The translations under genes were made by a program, and so were the position numbers. The notes below the pieces were generated by a model. That model ran no database searches, was not told the DNA's origin, and saw only the letters and a list, made by a program, of their open reading frames with translations. This document shows, one piece after another, positions 58,109 through 64,000 of a stretch of 64,000 bases of DNA. This stretch comes from 02-FULL-45-11b sp041663485 (GTDB taxonomy: Bacteria; Patescibacteriota; Patescibacteriia; Buchananbacterales; UBA6539): the NCBI GenBank assembly GCA_041663485.1, contig JBAYMO010000001.1:1-64000 (forward strand), in the 5' to 3' direction. Position 1 is the first letter of the stretch. Each line of letters opens with the position of its first letter.

Positions 58109-58920
58109 ATATTTTTTAAACTTTTAATTGCTACTTCAACGCGGTTAGCGTCATCACCCTCCAAGACCACATCCACGGTTTGTTTAAGCGTGTGCCAACC
58201 GATTACTTTGCCTTTGCCCTGAGGCGTTTTAACCTGACTGCCAATGGGTGGCAAATTTTTCACTAAATCATTATAAACTTCCTGTTCGTAGGCCAAACAA
58301 CAACGCAACCGGCCGCAGCTGCCGGAAAGGCGTTCCGAACCGCGATGAGCAATTTGCTGAACATCGGCCAACTCGGAAGTGATACTGGCTAATTCTTTAA
58401 GATGAGTTTTACAGCAAAGGGTGCGTCCGCAAGTTCCGACATCACCGGCAATTTTAGCCTCATCGCGAATACCGATTTGCTGCAAACGAATTGATTTCTG
58501 GAAATGATGGGTTAAATCTTTAACTAATTGGCGAAAATCAATCCGGCCATCGGCAATAAACGGAAAAACAATCCGACTGCCGTCAAAAGAAAAATGAACA
58601 TCAATAACTTTCATGGGCAAATCCAAACGATCAACCATTTTTTTACAATAATCCAATCCGGCGGCCTTTTGCTTGTTCAATTCATTTTGATTTTGCACGT
58701 CTTCGGTTGTCACTTTGCGAACAATCACCGCCGCCTCACCGGTTTCCGGCCCAAAAGTCGGTTCGGTTGACGGAATAAAAAGCATCATGACCCGACCCAT
58801 ATCAAACCCGGCTTCGGTTTTGACTACCACTTGTTCGCCTAATTCCAATTTGTAATCGCCAACTTTAGCGATAAACGGTTTCTCCCAAAGAGAGACCTGG
58901 ATTTGCGCGTATTTATCCAT
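58105..58920 (-). CDS. ricT: PSP1-domain protein (RicT/YaaT-like)
   Basis: 271 residues. The PSP1 core is clear: DVGTCGRTLCCKTHL and SGSCGRLRCCLAYE give the conserved Cys pairs that bind iron-sulfur or zinc, between an N-terminal beta domain and a C-terminal strand-rich tail (GKGKVIGWHTL). In Bacillus RicT belongs to the Y-complex that affects RNA processing. Lies 40 nt after tsf. Confidence 0.88.
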   Translation of the reverse strand: MDKYAQIQVSLWEKPFIAKVGDYKLELGEQVVVKTEAGFDMGRVMMLFIPSTEPTFGPETGEAAVIVRKVTTEDVQNQNELNKQKAAGLDYCKKMVDRLDLPMKVIDVHFSFDGSRIVFPFIADGRIDFRQLVKDLTHHFQKSIRLQQIGIRDEAKIAGDVGTCGRTLCCKTHLKELASITSELADVQQIAHRGSERLSGSCGRLRCCLAYEQEVYNDLVKNLPPIGSQVKTPQGKGKVIGWHTLKQTVDVVLEGDDANRVEVAIKSLKNI

Positions 58921-58960
58921 AATATATTAGGACGCAATTACTATCGCGCCATAGATTGAT

Positions 58961-59743
58961 TTAGATCTGATAACGCTGAAAGCTGATAATCTCTCCAGCG
59001 TCATTTTGCTGCAAAAGTTTTTCAATAGAAATTTTGTCGTCTTTAATAAACGGCTGCTTAACCAGGCAAACGTCGGAATAATATTTTTGCAGTTTACCTT
59101 CAATAATCTTATCCCACATGGCTTCGTTTTTACCTTCGGCTCTTAATTGTTCACGATAAATTTCTTTTTCTTTATCTAATTCAGCTTTAGCAATATCTTC
59201 CGGTTTAAGATATTTCGGCGACATGGCCACGACTTGCATGGCAATGTCATTGGCCAATTCTTGGCTACCTTTGGCTAAAACCACCACCGCGGCAACTTTT
59301 TTATTGGAATGCAAATAAGTGCCAATAATTTTGCCTTCAACGATATCGGCGGCGGAAATTTTCATGTTCTCACCAATTTTAACCGACAATTCATTCTTAA
59401 TCTTATCCTGCACCCAGGTCGTAAATTCCGCCACGCCCAATTCCATTAATTTAGCCGCTAAATTATTAACGGTATCAATAAAATCTTGGTTGCGAGAAAC
59501 AAAATCAGTTTCACAAGCTAAACCCACCAGGCAAACTTTACCATCACTTTTGACTAAAGCGATTACACCCTCATTAGTCGCCCGATCCGACTTTTTAGCC
59601 GCTTTAATCGCGCCTTTTTTGCGCAATAATTCAACAGCCTTATTGATATCACCACCGGCTTCCTCTAACGTGGCTTTGCAATCACCGATGCCAGCGCCAG
59701 TTAGTTCCCGTAATTTAGTTATCGCCTGAGTATCTACGCTCAT
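58961..59743 (-). CDS. tsf: Translation elongation factor Ts
   Basis: 260 residues. LRELTGAGIGDCKATLEEA (N-terminal UBA-like domain), KGAIKAAKKSDRATNEGVI, and CETDFVSRNQDF, the EF-Tu contact motif. Exchanges GDP for GTP on EF-Tu. 21 nt after rpsB, the classical rpsB-tsf pair. Confidence 0.97.
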   Translation of the reverse strand: MSVDTQAITKLRELTGAGIGDCKATLEEAGGDINKAVELLRKKGAIKAAKKSDRATNEGVIALVKSDGKVCLVGLACETDFVSRNQDFIDTVNNLAAKLMELGVAEFTTWVQDKIKNELSVKIGENMKISAADIVEGKIIGTYLHSNKKVAAVVVLAKGSQELANDIAMQVVAMSPKYLKPEDIAKAELDKEKEIYREQLRAEGKNEAMWDKIIEGKLQKYYSDVCLVKQPFIKDDKISIEKLLQQNDAGEIISFQRYQI

Positions 59744-59764
59744 ATTATTATTTTGTTTTAATGA

Positions 59765-60508
59765 TTAATTCTTTTTAACAAATTTGGTCTTAGCCTCCGC
59801 GGATACTACCGGAGCCTGAGGCCTGGCTTTAATGCCTTCTTTAACGGCTTCGGCCATGAGACTGGTAACAATTTCAATGGACTTGACCGCGTCGTCGTTA
59901 GCCGGAATCGGATAATTAATAATTTCCGGATTGATGTTGGTATCCACCATGGCAATAAGAGAAATATTTTTCTTTAAAGACTCGGCCACGGCAGTTTTTT
60001 CTTTTTTAATATCAACCACAAAAACCGCGTCGGGAATTTTTGACATATTTTCAATGCCGCCTACCATGCGATCTAATTTTTCAATGGTTTTATTAAATTC
60101 CAGTTGTTCTTTTTTGGTATATTTTTCCAACTGACCGAGAGCTTTCTTCTTTTTTAAATCGGTTAATTTTCTGATCATGCGAGAGATTTCCCCAAAATTG
60201 GTAAAAGTTCCACCCAACCATCTCTCGGTAACATACGGCATACCACATTCTTTGGCGTACTTAACCACAATCGGCTGAGCTTGTTTTTTTGTACCCAAAA
60301 ATAAAATAGTGCCGCCATTGCTCACTACTTTTTTAGCAAAATCCAAAGCTTCTTGGAGTTTGATTTGAGTTTGCTCTAAATTAATGATATGAAACCCACC
60401 TTTGTTCATAAAGATGTACGGTTCCATTTTTGGATGACGTTTGGAAAGCTTGTGGCCAAAATGGCTGCCAGCTTTAAGCAAAGTCATCAAATCCGGGATT
60501 TGTGACAT
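59765..60508 (-). CDS. rpsB: 30S ribosomal protein S2 (uS2)
   Basis: 247 residues. LLKAGSHFGHKLSKRHPKM at 10-28, GGTILFLGTKKQA, VTERWLGGTFTNF and PDAVFVVDIKKEKTA are all standard S2 blocks. Leader of about 100 nt carries a hairpin CCCC/GGGG (around 60550-60565) that could be a feedback site. Purine-rich Shine-Dalgarno precedes ATG. Confidence 0.97.
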   Translation of the reverse strand: MSQIPDLMTLLKAGSHFGHKLSKRHPKMEPYIFMNKGGFHIINLEQTQIKLQEALDFAKKVVSNGGTILFLGTKKQAQPIVVKYAKECGMPYVTERWLGGTFTNFGEISRMIRKLTDLKKKKALGQLEKYTKKEQLEFNKTIEKLDRMVGGIENMSKIPDAVFVVDIKKEKTAVAESLKKNISLIAMVDTNINPEIINYPIPANDDAVKSIEIVTSLMAEAVKEGIKARPQAPVVSAEAKTKFVKKN

Positions 60509-60615
60509 AATTTTTTCCTTTTCTTTCTTCTACCGCTGTTAACTAGGCCCCATGATTCGGGGAGGATTTAGCTAAACTAAAAAACGGCATGAATGATTAA
60601 TAAATTAACTATATT

Positions 60616-60644
60616 AATATAAAGGAATTTTAAGACTTTGTCAA
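60616..60644 (-). promoter_or_regulatory. rpsB-tsf promoter
   Basis: Minus strand TTGACA (60644-60639), 17-nt spacer, TATATT (60621-60616). Confidence 0.75.
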
Positions 60645-60653
60645 GCCTTTTAT

Positions 60654-60682
60654 TTGACAAATTAATATATTATTACTAAGCT
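60654..60682 (+). promoter_or_regulatory. Possible promoter of the ROK gene
   Basis: TTGACA (60654-60659), 17-nt spacer, TAAGCT (60677-60682). The -35 is perfect but the -10 is poor. Confidence 0.35.
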
Positions 60683-60763
60683 TTTCGAGAAAGCACCAAT
60701 GGTTGGTGCGACTGGCTCAAAAACCACATCACAGAGGAGAGCAATAGAATAGGACAAGAAGCA

Positions 60764-61645
60764 GTGGCAATTGGTGGGAATCTTGGTGGCAGCCATTTTT
60801 CCTGCGCGGGCGTAAACGATAGCGGGACGTTACTCACAAAAGTCGAGGAAACGCCAATCAATCCGAATCAGTCGCAAGAAGAAATTCTTGGCGCCATGGC
60901 CGAACTGGTTAACGGATTGAAGTGCGAACTTGTGCAAAAAGGTTTCAAGGTTGTCGGTTTCGGCACAGGCGCGCCAGGACCGGCCAACTTTGACACCGGC
61001 GTGATTGGCGAAACACCCAACATGCCAACCATGCGCGGCTGCCGGTTAAATGACGAGCTTTCCAACCGAACCGAACTGCCGGTCAAAAGCAACAACGACG
61101 GCAATCTTACTGTTTTTGGCGAAAGCCGACACGGAGCAGCCCGGGGCTACAAGAACGTGTTCGGTAACACGCTCGGCACGGGTTTGGGCGGCGGACTGGT
61201 CATCAATGACGAAATCTATACCGGAGAAGACTTCTCGGCCACCGAACTCGCCAAAATGCCGACCAGTGTCGGAAGCCTCGACAACAGCACCATTGAGCAA
61301 CTAGTTTCGACCGGTGGTATTATGGCCCGTTACCATAGCCTTACCGGTCAGCAAGCCGACCCGAAAGAAATTGAAGCTCTGGCTAAGGGTGGCGACAAGA
61401 AAGCTCAAAACACTTACGACTGGTTTGGCAAATGGCTCGGTTTTGAACTGGCCTGGGTTCAGGGTCTGTTGGCGCCGGATATCATGGTAATCGGCGGCAA
61501 AATCGCCAAAGGCTGGGACTTGTTCGCGCCGGCAATGTTTGCCATGCTCCAGCTTCACACCTGGAAAAAGGATGTGCTTGTCGTGCCGGCCGCGCTCGGC
61601 GAAGCCGGTCCCATTATCGGCGGCGCCTCGCTCTTTTTGGGATAA
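60764..61645 (+). CDS. ROK-family protein (glucokinase-like), zinc motif absent
   Basis: 293 residues from GTG 60764. Phosphate-1 loop GGNLGGSH replaces the usual DIGGTK; VGFGTGAPGPAN, KSNNDGNLTVFGE (sugar-binding, normally NDANL) and NTLGTGLGGGLVIND (phosphate 2) follow; C-terminal MVIGGKIAKGWDLF. The Cys-rich zinc-binding segment of most ROK kinases is missing; the matching region reads TELAKMPTSVGSLD. Either a divergent sugar kinase or a non-catalytic homologue. Strong Shine-Dalgarno AGGAG (60735-60739) lies too far for the GTG but 9 nt before an in-frame ATA (60749), an unusual start option. Confidence 0.75.
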   Translation: MAIGGNLGGSHFSCAGVNDSGTLLTKVEETPINPNQSQEEILGAMAELVNGLKCELVQKGFKVVGFGTGAPGPANFDTGVIGETPNMPTMRGCRLNDELSNRTELPVKSNNDGNLTVFGESRHGAARGYKNVFGNTLGTGLGGGLVINDEIYTGEDFSATELAKMPTSVGSLDNSTIEQLVSTGGIMARYHSLTGQQADPKEIEALAKGGDKKAQNTYDWFGKWLGFELAWVQGLLAPDIMVIGGKIAKGWDLFAPAMFAMLQLHTWKKDVLVVPAALGEAGPIIGGASLFLG

Positions 61646-61683
61646 CACCCAATAAATTCGGAGGGGATTTGATTTTTGCTATG

Positions 61684-61715
61684 CAGTGGCGACTGATGTT
61701 TGCCACTGTTTTTTT
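61684..61715 (+). terminator. Terminator of the ROK gene
   Basis: CAGTGGC (61684-61690) / GCCACTG (61702-61708) followed by seven T. Confidence 0.85.
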
Positions 61716-61719
61716 AAAT

Positions 61720-61770
61720 TTGTGATTAAGTTTATTTTCGTTTATAATAAAAGTAGACAAAAGTGGACAA
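61720..61770 (+). promoter_or_regulatory. umuD-fusion promoter with tandem operator-like repeat
   Basis: TTGTGA (61720-61725), 17-nt spacer, TATAAT (61743-61748). Immediately after it lies a tandem repeat AAGTAGACAA AAGTGGACAA (61751-61770), covering the predicted start site. Confidence 0.65.
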
Positions 61771-61788
61771 AATATTTTTAAACAATTT

Positions 61789-62385
61789 ATGACAAAATTT
61801 TTAAAACCTAAAGACTTAGCCGAATATTTAGGCGTGAGCAAAAAAACCATTTTTCGCTACCTTGCCTCCGGCCAAATTAAGGCCATAAAAATCGGCCAAT
61901 GGAAAATTGAGCCGCATGATTTTAATAAATTTTTGAAAAAAAATTTAATCACCAAGAATCGCCAGGCCGTCAAACTAATGCGCCCCCAGGCAAAAACCGC
62001 TTTTAATCTGCCGCTTTATCTTTCCCCGGTCGCCGCCGGCTTCCCCTCCCCGGCCGAAGATTTTATTGAAGACCGGCTTGATCTAAATTTATATTTAATC
62101 AAAAATCAACCGGCCACCTTTTTAGTCAAAGTCCAAGGCCATTCCATGATTGGTGCCGGTATCAATGAAGGTGATATCTTGGTAGTTGATAAATCACTGC
62201 CCAGCCAAGACGGAAAAATCGTGATCGCGGTTTTGGACGGCGAATTAACAGTTAAACGCCTGAAAAAAATAAAAAATCAACTATACTTAATGCCGGAAAA
62301 CCCCGACTACCAACCAATTGAAATTAAAAAAGAATCAGAGTTAATGATTTGGGGCGTGGTAGTTGGCGTAGTCAGAAAATTATAA
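61789..62385 (+). CDS. umuD: UmuD-like peptidase fused to an excisionase-type HTH domain
   Basis: 198 residues, longer than E. coli UmuD (about 139). Residues ~3-52 are a helix-turn-helix of the excisionase/MerR-like type (LKPKDLAEYLGVSKKTIFRYL, in parts). Residues ~78-198 match UmuD: cleavage site VAAGFPSP (Ala83-Gly84), catalytic Ser119 in QGHSMIGAG and Lys156 in ELTVKRL. By analogy the tail is cut on RecA filaments to give active UmuD', and here cleavage would also release the DNA-binding domain, as in LexA. umuC follows 108 nt downstream. Confidence 0.85.
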   Translation: MTKFLKPKDLAEYLGVSKKTIFRYLASGQIKAIKIGQWKIEPHDFNKFLKKNLITKNRQAVKLMRPQAKTAFNLPLYLSPVAAGFPSPAEDFIEDRLDLNLYLIKNQPATFLVKVQGHSMIGAGINEGDILVVDKSLPSQDGKIVIAVLDGELTVKRLKKIKNQLYLMPENPDYQPIEIKKESELMIWGVVVGVVRKL

Positions 62386-62388
62386 TAG

Positions 62389-62476
62389 ACCGATGCTAAT
62401 TTACGAATGCATACGAATAATACTAATTCAATAATATTCGCATCATTCGCATTTATTCGTATTCATTAGCATCGGT
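62389..62476. repeat. Long imperfect palindrome between umuD and umuC
   Basis: ACCGATGCTAAT (62389-62400) pairs exactly with ATTAGCATCGGT (62465-62476). The inside carries several ACGAAT / ATTCGC-type short repeats that pair imperfectly. It looks like a REP- or MITE-type unit or a large mRNA hairpin. It follows the umuD stop by 3 nt and ends 17 nt before umuC. Confidence 0.6.
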
Positions 62477-62493
62477 TAATAGTATCGCGAAAT

Positions 62494-63753
62494 ATGTTTG
62501 CTCTGATTGATTGCAACAATTTTTATGCTTCCTGTGAAAGACTGTTTAATCCCAAGCTGGAAAATTTCCCGGTTGTGGTTTTATCTAACAACGACGGTTG
62601 TGTTATTGCCAGATCTGAAGAAGCCAAAAAACTTGGTATTGCCATGGGCCAGCCTTATTTTGAAATCAAAAAACTAGCCGAGCAAAAACTGGTACATGTC
62701 GCCTCTTCCAATTTTTCCCTTTACGGTGATATTTCTCAAAGAGTGATGAATATCTTGCATTATTTTATTGACGAAATAGAAATTTATTCCATTGATGAGG
62801 CCTTTATTAATTTAGACCAAATTAAAAAATCGGATTTAACTGCTTTCGGTTTAGATATCAGAAAGACTATCAAACAGTGGACCGGCATTCCCGTTTCCAT
62901 CGGTTTGGGATCAACCAAAACTTTGGCCAAAGCCGCCAGTAAAGTGGCCAAAAAACAACCTCAATTTGGCGGAGTAGTAAATTTTATTAACAACCCAGCC
63001 ATTGATTCTTGGCTTGACCAGATTGCAGTTGACGATATTTGGGGCATTGGCCGGCAATATGGCAAACTTTTAAAAAGTTTAAATATCGCCACGGCCCTGG
63101 ACTTTAAAAAGCTACCGCCCGATTGGATTAAAAAAAATCTAACCAGCGCCGGCCTGACAACCTGGCAAGAAATTAACGGCCAAGCTTTGGTTGATTTTGA
63201 AAAAGAAAAAAGTCAAGCCAAAAGCATTATCAGTTCACGATCTTTTAAGCAGCCTATTAGAGAACTTGGTGCGTTAGAAAAACTCGTTGCCAGCTACACG
63301 GCTCGCGCGGCGGAAAAACTCCGAGCTGACCGGCTCAAGGCCAAAGAAATTTCAGTTTATATCCGCACTAATCGTTTTAACCGAGAAAACTTTTATTTTA
63401 ATTCGACTAAAATTAAACTGAACCCACCGACCGATTACTCCCCCGAATTAATCACCCAAGCGCAAATAGCTTTAAAAAAAATTTTTAAACCGGGTCTGCC
63501 TTATAAAAAAGCCGGCATTAGTCTGACGCAATTGGTGGATAAAAATTGTATTCAACCGAATTTATTTGAAAATAAAAACTTAGAAAATAAAAAAGAGCGC
63601 CTGATGCGCTGCTTGGATAAACTTAATCAAAAATTCGGATCTAAAACCATTGGCTCGGCGGCGGAAAGTTTTTGCGGCGTCAGCTTTTTGGAACAAAGTT
63701 TTAAATCTCCCAGCTACACCACCGACTGGCAAGAATTATTACTGGTTAAGTAA
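62494..63753 (+). CDS. umuC: DNA polymerase V catalytic subunit UmuC (Y-family)
   Basis: 419 residues, close to E. coli UmuC. FALIDCNNFYASCERLFNP (metal Asp, steric-gate region) at the N-terminus, VVVLSNNDGCVIARS, catalytic YSIDEAFINL near 100, helix-hairpin-helix DDIWGIGRQYGKLL near 190, little-finger domain and the UmuC C-terminal domain (LMRCLDKLNQKFG). Performs error-prone translesion synthesis with UmuD'. Confidence 0.95.
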   Translation: MFALIDCNNFYASCERLFNPKLENFPVVVLSNNDGCVIARSEEAKKLGIAMGQPYFEIKKLAEQKLVHVASSNFSLYGDISQRVMNILHYFIDEIEIYSIDEAFINLDQIKKSDLTAFGLDIRKTIKQWTGIPVSIGLGSTKTLAKAASKVAKKQPQFGGVVNFINNPAIDSWLDQIAVDDIWGIGRQYGKLLKSLNIATALDFKKLPPDWIKKNLTSAGLTTWQEINGQALVDFEKEKSQAKSIISSRSFKQPIRELGALEKLVASYTARAAEKLRADRLKAKEISVYIRTNRFNRENFYFNSTKIKLNPPTDYSPELITQAQIALKKIFKPGLPYKKAGISLTQLVDKNCIQPNLFENKNLENKKERLMRCLDKLNQKFGSKTIGSAAESFCGVSFLEQSFKSPSYTTDWQELLLVK

Positions 63754-63754
63754 T

Positions 63755-64000
63755 TTATTTTTGCGATCGCAAAGCGTTAACCGGGTCTAAACGGGACGCG
63801 GTTAAGGCGGGAAAAACGCCAAAAACAATGCCAATAAAAAACGAGACGCCAACCGCTAAAATAATTGAGAATGGTGAAACAACAAACTTCCAGCTCAAAC
63901 CCTGAGAAGTGGCGACAACGGAAATCAGAAAAGACAGCAACACGCCAAATACCAACCCCAGAATCGCGCCCAAAAGTGTAATGACAATAGCTTCCCAAAG
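63755..64000 (-). CDS. ABC transporter permease, MacB/FtsX-type, C-terminal part only
   Basis: The frame is open to the window end, so only the last 81 residues are seen. LWEAIVITLLGAILGLVFGV, a second and third membrane helix, and the ending FPALTASRLDPVNALRSQK are typical of the MacB-like permease C-terminus. Such permeases export lipoproteins, peptides or drugs with an ATPase and periplasmic partner. Convergent with umuC, one base apart. Confidence 0.88.
   Translation of the reverse strand, partial: LWEAIVITLLGAILGLVFGVLLSFLISVVATSQGLSWKFVVSPFSIILAVGVSFFIGIVFGVFPALTASRLDPVNALRSQK

Noticed and set aside
61751..61770. Start of a CRISPR or microsatellite array
   Set aside because: Only two 10-bp units without spacers, placed exactly on a promoter; an operator is more likely.
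1..64000. tRNA genes, rRNA genes or CRISPR arrays
   Set aside because: No T-loop/acceptor pattern, rRNA block or regularly spaced repeat was seen on either strand; a covariance search was not possible.

Overview
The window reads as a contiguous piece of an AT-rich bacterial chromosome, most likely from the Patescibacteria (Candidate Phyla Radiation), probably a Parcubacteria-like lineage. That placement is inference: many conserved but nameless small proteins, compact overlapping operons, a cytoplasmic group 3b-type [NiFe] hydrogenase, and no rRNA, tRNA or CRISPR seen. TGA is used as a stop (for example at 55551), so the code looks standard.

Layout. 1-9102 holds two unknown small genes, a minus-strand operon (AmmeMemoRadiSam radical SAM enzyme, a secreted transglycosylase-like protein, a LigB/MEMO-like protein), then plus-strand thpR, a WecG/TagA glycosyltransferase, gltX, an M23 peptidase and an sdpRI-like pair. 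9148-10904 has a tiny membrane peptide and a tyrosine recombinase bracketed by 15-bp direct repeats. 10915-18480 is mostly one minus-strand run: lysS, HD protein, nucleotidyltransferase, serS, alr, ddl, ftsQ, with greA upstream. 18590-18919 is a candidate structured RNA of unknown class. 18960-23350 is mreBCD-mrdA; 23883-28098 is holB, a lipoprotein, frr, rseP and an unknown protein.

28217-35672 holds a membrane-anchored glycosidase, a second mreB cotranscribed with a caspase/CHAT-like predicted cysteine peptidase, and three glycosyltransferases. 35751-44057 is a glycolytic operon (pgk, eno, two tandem gpmI) interspersed with surface/periplasmic proteins. 44183-53426 is the hydrogenase locus: hydB, hydG, a 610-aa unknown, two mini-genes, NikM/NikN-like nickel uptake proteins, hypC, a permease, a hydrogenase-linked protein, hydD, hydA and a zinc-less hypA. 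53517-60508 holds small genes, a SPASM-like radical SAM protein, a TrpR-family regulator, gap, a chagasin-like lipoprotein, ricT, tsf and rpsB. 60764-64000 has a ROK kinase homologue, a DNA-binding-domain-UmuD fusion with umuC, and the end of an ABC permease.

Together the genes cover cell-wall growth (ddl, alr, ftsQ, mrdA, mreBCD, M23), lower glycolysis feeding a hydrogenase that can dispose of reductant, translation, and an SOS-type mutagenesis module. Two expression styles are visible: many housekeeping genes have a -10 box 6-7 nt before ATG (leaderless transcripts), whereas a set of GC-richer single-gene units has TTGACA promoters, Shine-Dalgarno sites and their own terminators. All calls were made by eye; no database search was run.
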